Numbered from the stretch's first letter, positions 13,448-26,865 are shown. The stretch: 64,000 bases of DNA from Gentiana macrophylla (GCA_026214975.1 JAOBSW010000626.1:124001-188000); one strand, 5' to 3'. The notes: generated by a model from the sequence alone, not told the origin. Program-made: numbers and translations.

Positions 13448-13462
13448 GGTGGTATCAGAGAC
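13448..13462 (+). promoter_or_regulatory. Primer-binding site (initiator Met tRNA type)
   Basis: Directly after the LTR end (…TATTACA GG) comes TGGTATCAGAG (13,450-13,460), the plant retrotransposon primer-binding site complementary to the 3' end of initiator methionine tRNA. The other elements here carry the same site on the minus strand. Internal sequence continues only to about 13,497, then type-2 LTR in the other orientation begins. Confidence 0.75.
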
Positions 13463-13497
13463 AGGTTTCGATCCTGTGACCTGTGGGTTATGGGCAT

Positions 13498-14461
13498 ATC
13501 CCTATTTTCGATTGGTTGACATATCCCTATTTCAATTATTTTACACTTCCGACTTCACCAATATTTTCGTAGATCGATCACGTATGGATAATGTAAGGGT
13601 AGGTACATTGTGGTGTTGTGAGGTAGGCAAACATGAATGGCTTTTTGGGTGGCTGAGTAGTTTGGGCGTGACAATTCGATTATACCTTTGTTAAGGAAGA
13701 AGACTTTGCCTTTGCTGGGACTAGGTAAATTAACGTGGAGGGTGAATATATATATTTGGATGGAAGGTGTTTCGCGACTTCGACTACATGAGTTCATGGT
13801 GGATGTCTATGGATTCGACAGTGGTTAATCGATGGAGGAGGACGATATATATATATATATATATAATCTCGGTCTGTGCTATTGTTGTTGTTCGGCCACC
13901 GACGTCTCTGAAAAGGCCGTGGCCATGGCCATTTCCGGTGGCTAAAAGGACATGAAAAAGATGTTGAAGTTGGCTTCACTAATACAACAGAGAACAATAT
14001 TTTTACTTACGGGAATGATTTTTTTATTTTTATTTTTACTTTCATCTATATATATATATTTAGTGAAGGTATGCAGTAAAGACTCAATAAGATAGTCTCT
14101 TAAATATTAAATAAAAACTTCCATCCTTTAATTACACAGTCGGTTACGAAAAGTTTCTCAATCATAACGTTTGCTGCTGTAAGTTGTGTTTATTATAGTA
14201 TCAAAAATAGTTAAAGCTAATAAAGATAACCATGGTTGCACTAAAATTTGTCAATATTATGGTGATTTAAATCTAATCAATCGACAGGGTTAAATGTGGC
14301 TATAGAATAATAACAATAATATTATTATTATTTCTTTTTTTAGTATAAAATAATAATATCACAACGAAATCATTTTTACGTTGAAAATACTCCAAACTTC
14401 TCGCAGCTTAATCAATAGTATGAAAATGACATGTATGTGTAGATATTAGTGGAGGGAAAAA

Positions 14462-14516
<55 letters not shown>

Positions 14517-14564
14517 GAATTTAGAAATACCTATAACAACTTGACGAAAATTCGGGACGTTACA
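13498..14564 (-). repeat. Type-2 LTR, partial copy c
   Basis: Matches the right 1.07 kb of the full type-2 LTRs (16,045-18,573 and 20,051-22,583), ending …CGGGACGTTACA at 14,564. It contains (AT)n at about 13,847-13,864 and 14,464-14,513. It is the 3'-most LTR of the tandem array read on the minus strand. Confidence 0.75.
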
Positions 14565-16044
14565 ATTCTCCCCCCCCTAAAAAGAAGTTTGTCCTCAAAC
14601 TTTCCTCTACTTATTATCCCATATGTCGATCATTTTTTTAAAAATAAATAAATATAAAAAAACTCAGGTGTAACAATTCAAAATATTATTATCCCCTAAA
14701 AAAAAATTTGTCCTCGAACTTCCTTTTACTAATAATGTATTCCACACCTTACTTCATTGATATTAAACCCTTAAGATGTTGTTTTAGGGTATCGAGTTAG
14801 AGTTGCGATCATCAGGACACATGGGTAATGGGCTCACCTAATCTCTGTCATTAATCTTACTTCACACCATATTCCATGAATGAAAGATAACTCCAATCAC
14901 AACCATGACCTTTACATTATGTAACCCAAAATTCTGTATATGATCCAATAAAAAGACTAGTGTTTCACACTTATGCATGGGTATTATTTAAATAAAATTA
15001 ATAATCAAAGAAGCATTTTCATTCTTTGAATAAAATAAAATAAAATAAAAATATCTTCAAGACTTGAACACCGTAGTGAAAAATATGTATAACTACTTTA
15101 TTTCTTATGAAAATATAGCTATTGTCATTTCAAAGTCATCATTGTATTACGGTAAATCTTGTTTATAAAACATTTTTAACTAAACTTGTCTTGAATATAA
15201 TAATTGAATAACAAAATATTAACATTATCAATATGAAAAAAAAAACCCGTAAAATAACTATATACTAATCAATAGTTAAGAGAATCGAAGTGAACCAATG
15301 TTTAATTTTAACACTTTTAAAAACATGAAAAATTATGCAGTATATATAAAAAAATGAATTCTTAAAGTTTGAAAAAATAATAAAGCATATGAACATTGAA
15401 AAATAACATTTTGAAATTGTTAGACTAGTATGTTGAAATAAATGCGAGAAACAAAAACTATAACATTAAAATAGTTGAAACAATAGACTGTTAATTTAAA
15501 AACACCTTTATTTTAAGAAACTTACCAATTAGTTTAAAACAATATAGCAATAACGTTTCTTTTAATGAAATTCACACAAAAATGACCAAGTTGCATTCTA
15601 TAAAACACATTTCTAAAAGTGTTGAAATTTAAAATACATTTGTTGCTATTATACAAAATAAAAAATATGTGGTATCTAAACACTTGTCCTACTCCTCGGT
15701 TAAAATATTAAACTTACTATTGACAATGTCTAAATGTCAAAACTTATGCGCTTATGAAATTCATACCTTATAGTCTTTCGAGTTCCACTTGATCATTCTT
15801 AATTCTATTAAACATTTCACTATAAAAATTCTATAAATTTGGTTCCATTTTTTTCTCCAAACTTCACATGACCAAACCTAATTCTTAATAATCAAATCAC
15901 TAAGTGAATTCTAGAAATTTATTTCCTAACCTTTTGAATTGTCGATCCATCTTCTTAACTAGGCTAGATCATTAAATCTTACTTGTCTAAACTTATATCT
16001 CCTTGTAGAACTCCCGAGAAACTTAACTGCCTCTCGATACCACC
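14565..16044 (-). repeat. Non-coding internal region of type-2 element (unit b)
   Basis: This 1.48-kb region lies between two LTRs. Its left edge carries the polypurine tract complement (CCCCCCCCTAAAAAGAAG). Its right edge carries the primer-binding site complement (CTCTCGATACCACC, 16,031-16,044). I see no gag or pol similarity in any frame. It is nearly identical to 18,574-20,050. LTRs with priming sites around a non-coding centre fit a LARD-like non-autonomous retrotransposon. Confidence 0.7.
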
Positions 16045-18466
16045 TGTAATACTACCTACTCCCACCCCCAGGTAGGTTTGAGGGTCATTCTAGGAGGGTT
16101 ATGAAGCTCTCGCCGCGACTTCAATAACAAAACTAAACTCCTCAAAAATAATTCAATAAGTCCACAGATGATTGATAATACCTCGAACTTTATTACAATA
16201 TTACCACAACTCAATTGTACATACAACACTAACTATTTCCATTAAAAGATTAAAAAAAATAAAATCACAAGATTCATGACTAACTAAGTCAATATGCATG
16301 ATCTAATCCACAACATCAATTTCTTTTCTTCCTCGGATCTCGATCAAAACCTGTACATATATTTATAAAAGGAAAAAAAAAACAAAACAACACGAAGAAA
16401 AACGAGGCGTCAGCAAAGGGCTGGTATGAGCCACGTGTGCAAGTGTTATACTTTATTATATATATATTTTTATAAATATAAAAACAACTTTTATAAAATT
16501 TGCAGCGGAAACCTTTATTAATCTTGCAAAACGAGTTAGTAAATAATTCTTGAAAATAAAAATAAAAGACATAGCAACAATAATAAGTCAATTTTAAAAG
16601 TTATATAGTGCACGAGCATTAAGGAAAAACATGTCGAGTTTATTTTACAAGCACCAGCTTTGGCCGAGCCGATGAGTCAAGTACCGCTCTAACACCATTT
16701 TTACCTGTGGATTTCAACCGCACTTCACGAGAACTAGCATATGCCTCGACAACTCCGGCCGATTGTCGTGGAAAAGAATCAACCTTCACCGTGCAAACCT
16801 CCTACACGGCTCCAAACCAACCCTCGTCCATGCCCTAGGACCCACGCGCAACCGTCGACCACTTGCTTTCCGGCCGTAGCATGAATCTTCGGGGAAAAGG
16901 TACCGTCCCCGCTCTTACGAGCGAGCACTCTAGCTACTGTCGGAAAGACTTCGAGTCAAGAGGCCCCGAGACCGATGACTAGCCGTTCTCCTAGAGCAGT
17001 AACTCTAATCCCCCTAGCCACCAGAGCTTTGACACTTTCGTGCCACGAGCGAGCGAGCGAGCGAGCAAGTATTATCCGTCAATTCCAAGTATCAGTTTTA
17101 TTTATTTATAAAAATGTGCACTAGCTCAAATCAAGTCGTTTAATTTTTAAAGAAATCATTTGAAAATGACTTCCGAGTTTAAAAGTTCATTCGATATATA
17201 TACACAAAATATTTAAAAATAATAGAAAACACACTTTTGGCTTTATATCAAAATAAAAGACTCACATTTACTATATCAGTACTAATAGTCGTATTTGGCG
17301 TTTGATGAAAAGCCGCGTCATACACAGTGACCATGCCTCCAATATTAACATCATATATTAGGATTACCCACGTGCACTTCCCTGTTGACGTATTGCTAAT
17401 GCACTAATTCCCTCTTACAAGATTTTCCCAATAAGACTCCTTAAATGGCCATCCCATCTACCTCACTTCAGTCATCCTGCTAATTTATGTTTCATCTGAT
17501 CAAACTCTCGATTGGTTGACATATCCCTATTTCAATTATTTTACACTTCCGACTTCACCAATATTTTCGTAGATCGATACGTATGGATAACAGAAGGGTA
17601 GGTACATTGTGGTGTTGTGAGGTAGGCAAACATGAATGGCTTTTTGGGTGGCTGAGTAGTTTGGGCGTGACAATTCCGATTATACCTTTGTTAAGGAAGA
17701 AGACTTTGCCTTTGCTGGGACTAGGTAAATTAACGTGGAGGGTGAATATATATATTTGGATGGAAGGTGTTTCCGGCGACTCGACTACATGAGTTCATGG
17801 TGGATGTCTATGGATTCGACAGTGGTTAATCGATGGAGGAGGACGATATATATATATATATATATAATCTCGGTCTGTGCTATTGTTGTTCCGGCCACCG
17901 ACGTCTCTGAAAAGGCCGTGGCCATGGCCATTTCCGGTGGCTAAAAGGACATGAAAAAGATGTTGAAGTTGGCTTCACTAATACAACAGAGAACAATATT
18001 TTTACTTACGGGAATGATTTTTTTTTATTTTTTATTTTTTACTTTCATCTATATATATATATTTAGTGAAGGTATGCAGTAAAGACTCAATAAGATAGTC
18101 TCTTAAATATTAAATAAAAACTTCCATCCTTTAATTACACAGTCGGTTACGAAAAGTTTCTCAATCATAACGTTTGCTGCTGTAAGTTGTGTTTATTATA
18201 GTATCAAAAATAGTTAAAGCTAATAAAGATAACCATGGTTGCACTAAAATTTGTCAATATTATGGTGATTTAAATCTAATCAATCGACAGGGTTAAATGT
18301 GGCTATAGAATAATAACAATAATATTATTATTATTTCTTTTTTTAGTATAAAATAATAATATCACAACGAAATCATTTTTACGTTGAAAATACTCCAAAC
18401 TTCTCGCAGCCTTAACAATCAATAGTATGAAAATGACATGTATGTGTAGATATTAGTGGAGGGAAA

Positions 18467-18525
<59 letters not shown>

Positions 18526-18573
18526 GAATTTAGAAATACCTATAACAACTTTGCGAAAATTCGGGACGTTCTG
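16045..18573 (-). repeat. Type-2 LTR, full copy b
   Basis: About 2.53 kb from TGTAATAC (plus strand) to CGGGACGTT. The last bases are altered (CTGATTCCCC where copy c has ACAATTCTCC). The core is about 16,410-17,260 with a G-box at 16,430-16,438. A TATA-like CACTATATAAC (element sense) lies near 16,600. (AT)n runs lie at about 17,846-17,865 and 18,470-18,522. ORFs within (16,316-16,591; 17,583-17,792) recur in the sister copies only as shifted or truncated frames and are not genes. Confidence 0.8.
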
Positions 18574-20050
18574 ATTCCCCTAAAAAGAAGTTTGTCCTCA
18601 AACTTTCCTCTACTTATTATCCCATATGTCGATCATTTTTTTAAAAAATAAATAAATATAAAAAAAACTCAGGTGTAACAATTCAAAAATATTATCCCCC
18701 CTAAAAAAAAAATTTGTCCTCGAACTTCCTTTTACTAATAATGTATTCCACACCTTACTTCATTGATATTAAACCCTTAAGATGTTGTTTCTAGGGTATC
18801 AGAGTTAGGTTGCGATCATGGGACCTGTGGGTAATGGGCTCACCTAATCTCTGTCATTAATCTTACTTCACACCATATTCCATGAATGAAAGATAACTCC
18901 AATCACAACCATGACCTTTACATTATGTAACCCAAAATTCTGTATATGATCCAATAAAAAGACTAGTGTTTCACACTTATGCATGGGTATTATTTAAATA
19001 AAATTAATAATCAAAGAAGCATTTTCATTCTTTGAATAAAATAAAATAAAATAAAAATATCTTCAAGACTTGAACACCGTAGTGAAAAATATGTATAACT
19101 ACTTTATTTCTTATGAAAATATAGCTATTGTCATTTCAAAGTCATCATTGTATTACGGTAAATCTTGTTTATAAAACATTTTTAACTAAACTTGTCTTGA
19201 ATATAATAATTGAATAACAAAATATTAACATTATCAATATGAAAAAAAAAACCCGTAAAATAACTATATACTAATCAATAGTTAAGAGAATCGAAGTGAA
19301 CCAATGTTTAATTTTAACACTTTTAAAAACATGAAAAATTATGCAGTATATATAAAAAAATGAATTCTTAAAGTTTGAAAAAATAATAAAGCATATGAAC
19401 ATTGAAAAATAACATTTTGAAATTGTTAGACTAGTATGTTGAAATAAATGCGAGAAACAAAAACTATAACATTAAAATAGTTGAAACAATAGACTGTTAA
19501 TTTAAAAACACCTTTATTTTAAGAAACTTACCAATTAGTTTAAAACAATATAGCAATAACGTTTCTTTTAATGAAATTCACACAAAAATGACCAAGTTGC
19601 ATTCTATAAAACACATTTCTAAAAGTGTTGAAATTTAAAATACATTTGTTGCTATTATACAAAATAAAAAATATGTGGTATGCGAAACACTTGTCCTACT
19701 CCTCGGTTAAAATATTAAACTTACTATTGACAATGTCTAAATGTCAAAACTTATGCGCTATGAAATTCATACCTTATAGTCTTTCGAGTTCCACTTGATC
19801 ATTCTTAATTCTATTAAACATTTCACTATAAAAATTCTATAAATTTGGTTCCATTTTTTTCTCCAAACTTCACATGACCAAACCTAATTCTTAATAATCA
19901 AATCACTAAGTGAATTCTAGAAATTTATTTCCTAACCTTTTGAATTGTCGATCCATCTTCTTAACTAGGCTAGATCATTAAATCTTACTTGTCTAAACTT
20001 ATATCTCCTTGTAGAACTCCCGAGAAACTTAACCTGTCTCTGATACCACC
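18574..20050 (-). repeat. Non-coding internal region of type-2 element (unit a)
   Basis: 1,477 bp, nearly identical to 14,565-16,044. The primer-binding site complement (TCTCTGATACCACC) ends at 20,050. The polypurine side is at about 18,574-18,595. I see no coding capacity. Confidence 0.7.
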
Positions 20051-22476
20051 TGTAATACCCTACTCCCGACCCCTAGGTCCACTGGGGTCATTCTAGGAGG
20101 GGTTGCGAAGCTCTCGCCGCGACTTCAATAACAAAACTAAACTCCTCAAAAATAATTCAATAAGTCCACAGATGATTGATAATACCTCGAACTTTATTAC
20201 AATATTACCACAACTCAATTGTACATACAACACTAACTATTTCCATTAAAAGATTAAAAAAAATAAAATCACAAGATTCATGACTAACTAAGTCAATATG
20301 CGCAGTCTAATCCACAACATCAATTTCTTTTCTTCCTCGGATCTCGATCAAAAACCTGTACATATATTTATAAAAGGAAAAAAAAAAACAAAACAACACG
20401 AAGAAAAACGAGAGCGTCAAAGAAAGAAATTTAGTATGAGCCACGTGTGCAAGTGTTATACTTTATTATATATATATTTTTATAAATATAAAAACAACTT
20501 TTATAAAATTTGCAAATGAAACCTTTATTAATCTTGCAAAAGCGAGTTAGTAAATAATTCTTGAAAATAAAAATAAAAGACATAGCAACAATAATAAGTC
20601 AATTTTAAAAGTTATATAGTGCCACGAGCATTAAGGAAAAACATGTCGAGTTTATTTTACAAGCACCACTTTGGCCGAGCCGATGAGTCAAGTACCGCTC
20701 TAACACCATTTTTACCTGTGGATTTCAACCGCACTTCACGAGAACTAGCCATGCTCGACAACTCCGGCCGATTGTCGTGGAAAAGAATCAACCTTCACCG
20801 TGCAAACCTCCTACACGGCTCAAACCAACCTCGTCCATGCCCACAGGACCCACGCACCAACCGTCAGCCCTTGCTTTCCCGGCTGTAGCATGAATCTTCG
20901 GGGAAAAGGTACCGTCCCCGCTCTTACGAGCGAGCACTCTAGCTACTGTCGGAAAGACTTCGAGTCAAGAGGCCCCGAGACCGATGACTAGCCGTTCTCT
21001 CTCCAAGCGATAACTCTAATCCCCCTAGCCACCAGAGCTTTGACACTTTCGTGCCACGAGCGAGCGAGCGAGCGAGCAAGTATTATCCGTCAATTCCAAG
21101 TATCAGTTTTATTTATTTATAAAAATGTGCACTAGCTCAAATCAAGTCGTTTAATTTTTAAAGAAATCATTTGAAAATGACTTCCGAGTTTAAAAGTTCA
21201 TTCGATATATATACACAAAATATTTAAAAATAATAGAAAACACACTTTTGGCTTTATATCAAAATAAAAGACTCACATTTACTATATCGATTACTAATAG
21301 TCGTAGTAGGCGTTTGATGAAAAGCCTCGTCATATACAGTGACCATGCCTCCAATATTAACATCATATATTAGGATTACCCGTGCACTTCCCTGTTGACG
21401 TATTGCTAATGCACTAATTCCCTCTTACAAGATTTTCCCAATAAGACTCCTTAAATGGCCATCCCATCTACCTCACTTGGTCATCCCGCTAATTTATGTT
21501 TCATCCGATCAAACTCTCGATTGGTTGACATATCCCTATTTCAATTATTTTACACTTCCGACTTCACCAATATTTTTCGTAGATCGATCACGTATGGATA
21601 ATGAAGGGTAGGTACATTGTGGTGTTGTGAGGTAGGCAAACATGAATGGCTTTTTGGGTGGCTGAGTAGTTTGGGCGTGACAATTCCGATTATACCTTTG
21701 TTAAGGAAGAAGACTTTGCCTTTGCTGGGACTAGGTAAATTAACGTGGAGGGTGAATATATATATTTGGATGGAAGGTGTTTCCGGCGACTCGACTACAT
21801 GAGTTCATGGTGGATGTCTATGGATTCGACAGTGGTTAATCGATGGAGGAGGACGATATATATATATATATATATATATAATCTCGGTCTGTGCTATTGT
21901 TGTTCCGGCCACCGACGTCTCTGAAAAGGCCGTGGCCATGGCCATTTCCGGTGGCTAAAAGGACATGAAAAAGATGTTGAAGTTGGCTTCACTAATACAA
22001 CAGAGAACAATATTTTTACTTACGGGAATGATTTTTTTTTATTTTTTATTTTTTACTTTCATCTATATATATATATTTAGTGAAGGTATGCAGTAAAGAC
22101 TCAATAAGATAGTCTCTTAAATATTAAATAAAAACTTCCATCCTTTAATTACACAGTCGGTTACGAAAAGTTTCTCAATCATAACGTTTGCTGCTGTAAG
22201 TTGTGTTTATTATAGTATCAAAAATAGTTAAAGCTAATAAAGATAACCATGGTTGCACTAAAATTTGTCAATATTATGGTGATTTAAATCTAATCAACCG
22301 ACAGGGTTAAATGTGGCTATAGAATAATAACAATAATATTATTATTATTTCTTTTTTTAGTATAAAATAATAATATCACAACGAAATCATTTTTACGTTG
22401 AAAATACTCCAAACTTCATGAACTTAATCAATAGTATGAAAATGACATGTATGTGTAGATATTAGTGGAGGGAAAA

Positions 22477-22535
<59 letters not shown>

Positions 22536-22583
22536 GAATTTAGAAATACCTATAACAACTTGATGAAAATTCGGGACGTTACA
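20051..22583 (-). repeat. Type-2 LTR, full copy a
   Basis: 2,533 bp from TGTAATACCC to CGGGACGTTACA. It is the 5'-most LTR (minus sense) of the tandem LTR-internal-LTR-internal-LTR array; the repeat period is about 4.0 kb. The core is about 20,410-21,270 with a G-box at 20,440-20,448. (AT)n lies at about 22,478-22,532. Only 3 bp separate its end from the next LTR (type 1, at 22,587). Confidence 0.8.
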
Positions 22584-22586
22584 ATT

Positions 22587-23087
22587 TGTAATACCTACTC
22601 CCGACCCACTAAGCCACTGAGAGTCATTTAGGAAGAAGTCATGAAGCTCTCGCAGCGTCTTCATTCGATTACTATAAAATCATCAAAACAGTACTCAAGG
22701 GAACACTAATATCCATAAACTGTTATAAACCATAAATGACCAAATGCCAATCACTGTCTTACTATTACGGAAAAAGAAATTAATATAACAAGTACTGCAA
22801 GTCTTGGCATAACATCACAATGCCCAAATATTTATTTAATACTTAATATTTAATTGAAAAAAAAAAAAAAAACAAAACTGCCATCATTCAGCCACATAGA
22901 TCCACATTGAAACCGCCAAGCTGCTCATCCTCTAAAAGAGTTTCCAAACTCATATTCTCCCCATAAACCTCAAAGCTCTCATCAACTGTCAATGAAATAA
23001 TATCCAAGAAAAGAAAAAAAAAACAAGATACAACAGAAAACGAGGCGTCAGCAAAAGGGCTGGTATGAGCCACGTGTGCAAGTGTTA

Positions 23088-23156
<69 letters not shown>

Positions 23157-24568
23157 GTTTGTTTCAGAAAATTTTCAATGAAGTCCTCTTATCTCTGCAA
23201 AAACGTGTTAGTAACAACTTTTGAAATACTAATTGAGCAAGAATAATAAAACAAATTTATAGTGCACGAGCTTAAAAGAAAACATGTTTGTTCATTCATT
23301 AGCACCAGCTTTGGCCGAGCCGATGAGTCAAGTACCGCCCAAACACCAGATTTACCAATTGGATTTCAACCGCACTCCACGAGAACTAGCCATGCCTGAC
23401 AACTCCGGCCGATTGTCAGGGAAAAGAATCAACCTTCACCGTGCAAACCTCCTACACGGCTCCATTAACTCTGTCCATGCCCACAGGACCCACGCACCAA
23501 CCGTCGACCGCCTTGCTTTCCGGGTCGTAGCATGAATCTTCGGGAAAAAGGTACCGTCCCCACTCTTACGAGTGAGCACTCTAGCTACTGTCGGAAAGAC
23601 TTCGAAAATAAAAGATTGAATCGAACGAATTTATTGTTGTTGCACAGATATTTCTCTAGCTTAACTCATCGGAAACGAAATCGTTTCGACAACTCTCTGC
23701 TCTAAAAAAAATTAACGGAGCAAAAAATATCTCTATATGCATGTTTGAATGTTAAGGTCTTGAGCGAGGGAGAAACCTTTACTGTGTAACATTAATTTGT
23801 TTTCATTTCAGAGAGAGGAACCAAATACAACATGTCTAGCTATAATTTAGTTCTCTGATGAACTTTTGGCAATGCTACCACTAACCCGGGAAACAAGAAG
23901 TATGTTCCTAAAATGTTTGATTTACGATCCCAAAAAAAAAACGACTAGTTAACAAAAAAAAAAAAAAATCTAACATGAATTCAGCTTATTTAACCACTAC
24001 GAAACAACTTCCGAAAACGTAAACATTAGTGGAGATAATACCTTCACCTACGAAGATCTTCAACCCTTCACGACTTCAGTTGTAATGATCGGCTTACCAA
24101 CTAGAGTACCCTTCTCCTTATGTGCTATATATATATATATATTCAGAGTGCTAGAATTGTTCTAAGTAAAACCATGAACCTCCTTCCAACTATGTCTATT
24201 TATACTAGTAGAAGAACACCTCACATAATTTACCCTTAATTAGTACTTGAATTGGTGAACTGACGAAACGGAAGAAAACTACAACAGGTACTTAAAGTAT
24301 CAGTTTTCGTTGTAGAACTTAATTCCAAAAATAATTGATATTTACTGCTCATAATTAAAATTAGAGAAGACAGAATACGTGGACTAAAAAAAAAAAACAT
24401 TGCATCCCTGCTTAAATCAAAATAATAATAATAGCTTAATATAGTGTTATTCATAATATAAGTAATTTAATTATATATTTGGTCACTAACACAATTATAC
24501 GAGTAACTATTCTTATTTTGACAACTATACCCTTTTCGTTTTATGTCATAAAATTCGGGGCGTTATAA
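22587..24568 (-). repeat. Type-1 LTR, 3' copy with internal deletion
   Basis: Starts TGTAATACC at 22,587 and ends CGGGGCGTTA at about 24,568. Core sequence begins at 23,040 (G-box 23,069-23,077) and is cut at about 23,600. There GACTTCGA is fused to sequence that lies about 1.0 kb further on in the complete copy (compare 28,444 and 29,478). It has a long (AT)n at 23,091-23,150 and a shorter one at 24,125-24,142. No gene is seen. Confidence 0.8.
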
Positions 24569-24780
24569 TTCTCCCCCTAAAAAGAATTTCGTCTCTAAAT
24601 TCATACCTTTCGAAGTTCGGATAGCGACTTTTGAAATCGTCTTCCAATTCCCATGTAGCATCTTCAACACCGTGTCGTTTCCAAAGAACCTTTATCATGG
24701 GAATTTCTTTTTTCCTCAAGATCTTTACCTGCCGGTCTAGTATCTGCAATGGCTCTTCCTCATAGGAAAGATTATTTTAA
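24546..24780 (-). pseudogene. Ty3/gypsy pol 3' end (chromodomain)
   Basis: Encodes the same chromodomain-like tail as 2,922-3,842 (DRQVKILRKKEIP, KRHGVEDATWELEDDF). A frame difference near RYPNFERYEF shows small indels relative to that copy. The homology ends at about 24,774. From there to 24,880 the sequence matches type-3 LTR core instead of pol, so this is the 3' stub of a deleted pol. Confidence 0.8.
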
Positions 24781-24890
24781 ACTCGGAAGTCGTTTCGAAA
24801 GATGTCTTAAAAACAATAAAACATTAACCGTTTTGAGCTAGTGCACAACCTTGTAACTATAAAACATTAACCGTTTTGAGACCGGATATT
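24775..24890. repeat. LTR-derived filler at the pol deletion
   Basis: 24,775-24,862 matches the type-3 LTR core (compare 5,036-5,125). A 21-bp block at 24,817-24,837 is repeated at 24,860-24,880. It is followed by GGATATTACA, which resembles a type-3 LTR terminus, and then gag-pro sequence resumes. Templated filler with a short repeat suggests end-joining repair or a mis-assembly. Confidence 0.6.
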
Positions 24891-24919
24891 ACAGATGAAA
24901 ACCTCCTAGTTCTTTCTCC

Positions 24920-26515
24920 CTAGAAAAATACTTTCTCTTGGTTAGGTTGATCGAAAAACACAACCTTCCTTCGACAGTCTACTTGGGCGAAATGTTTAGA
25001 TAACCAATCCATCCCAAGTATTACATCATACCCTGTGATGGGTAATGAAATTAAGTCTGCACGCAACTCATTGTCGCCGATGCATACTTTACAGTCTTTA
25101 AATACATAATCCGAGGTAACCTCGTCTCCGGTCGGTGTGTGAACTATTACCCGATAAGGAAGTTCTTCCTTTTGTACATCGAGATTGCCCACAAAGCTTG
25201 GTGCTATGAATGAATGTGTAGCTCCAGGATCTAATAAAACTTTTGCTTTAGCATTAAAAATATAAAGCGTACCTTCAATGACATTAGCATCTTCCACGAG
25301 ATCTTGCTTCTCCATGGCATAAACTTTTGCTTTGACTTGTGGTTTTCCCTTGCTTACCTCAGCCTTTGTATTCCCAAAGTTTGGTGCCTTAGACGTGACC
25401 ACAACTCCAGATGCTTGCATTGGTGGGCGCGTAGGACAATCCTTCCCCATATGATCCTTGCTTCCACAAAAAGACATAATCCTAGCTTTCTTCTGCAATT
25501 GGCCTCCACGTGCCCCTTTTTGTCACAGAAAGTGCATGTGGGAAAGTTGTTTACTGGAGTAGTGGGTACAACTGCAGCTTGCTTAAAAGGTTGGAATGGT
25601 TGATTGTCCACCCTCGCCTTCTTCCCATCACTCTGACCAATTACTAGTTCACCAGAAACCATCCTTTTTGCTTTAAGCCAAGTTTGAGCATTTTGCCGAG
25701 CTGTGACTTCCATCTTTCTACTGATTTCAATTCTAGTGGCAGACTCCACTGCTGCAGCATAAGTTGTTGGTGGTATGGCAGCCATTGCAGTTCGAAGCTC
25801 ATACCTTAAACCTTTTACAAACTTGGAGATCTTGTTTGGTTCAGTATCAATCAACCTCCTGCAATACTTAGACAACTTAGTAAACTTTGCTTCATACTGA
25901 GTCACCGTCATTTCATTTTGCTTGAGCACCATGAATTCCTCCTCCTTTTGATCCCGTACCCAGACCGGAATAAATCTGTTCTGAAATTCGGTAACAAAGT
26001 TTTGCCAAGTAAAAGGTTTATTGACAGCCTCCCACTGATTTCTCAGTCCCAACCACCATTCTCGTGCATGTCCTTTCATTTTGAAAGTCGCAAATCTGAC
26101 CTTCCTTCCCTCAGAGTAATTTACCGTTGCGAAAATATCCTCCATGCTATCTATCCAACCTTCTGCTTGCTCGTCTTGGTCAGGCTTCCCGTAAAATTCA
26201 GGAGGCCCAAATTTCAGAAATCGCTCCAGTTGCCTATCCTCGTCCATTTCTCGGTTTGCCCGAGGATGTGCGTTCTCGTAAGAGGTTGATCATTCGACCA
26301 CGACCTTGTTGCAAGTTCAACGCACCGGCTATAGTAGCCACCGACATCGCCATTTGGTGCAAAGCTTCAGCCAAATTAACGTTTCCTTGATTAATTGGGT
26401 TTGGAATTCCCAAAGTAACTGTTGGATCCAAAACATTTTCCTCACGATCATCCCTTTCTAGGCCAGCATTCCTTGCCTCTCCTTGCAGGTTGCTGCGGGA
26501 TCCTCCAAGTTCCAT
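24920..26515 (-). pseudogene. Ty3/gypsy gag and protease, frameshifted
   Basis: Three overlapping frames give one gag-pro protein. The start is taken at 26,515 (MELGGSRSNLQ). A frame change near 26,245 leads into the retrotransposon gag domain (MDEDRQLERFLKFGPPEFYG; REWWLGLRNQW; TEFQNRFIPVWVRDQKEEEF). A zinc knuckle follows (CTFCDKKGHVEANC, a CX2CX4HX4C). A second frame change near 25,495 leads to a second knuckle-like block (CGSKDHMGKDC, first Cys pair incomplete) and a retropepsin-like domain with LLDPGATHSFIAPSF and later DVILGMDWLSKH. The catalytic D-T/S-G is written D-P-G here. In a functional element this protein would form the particle and process the polyprotein; here it is broken. 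Some indels may be sequencing errors. Confidence 0.85.
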
Positions 26516-26865
26516 CTAAAAAGAAATAATTATAACCTTTTAATTATATTCTACCAATTATATTGATAATCAGAGCACAAACTTCGGAATTGTCCCGTCA
26601 AATATAATCAACTTTTCTAAAGGTTGCAGTAACTAAACAAAAGGAATAGAAGAACTCTATTTTTATTTTATTATTATTATTTTTTTTTCCAGCCTATATA
26701 GGAGAACAAAAATTATAATGCTACTATTATTATAGATGAAAGATAGTCATTCCTAAGCATAGAAAAAAAAAAAATTTACCACTACTACCACATCAATAAC
26801 GACTAAACATTTTATTCCAACAGTAAACTAAAACATCTTGCTGACCAGCCGACTCCTAGGGATAT
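26516..26865. other. Spacer between coiled-coil ORF and gag
   Basis: AT-rich (poly-T near 26,680, poly-A near 26,762) with no ORF of note. It is the leader between the two ORFs of the minus-strand element. Confidence 0.5.
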
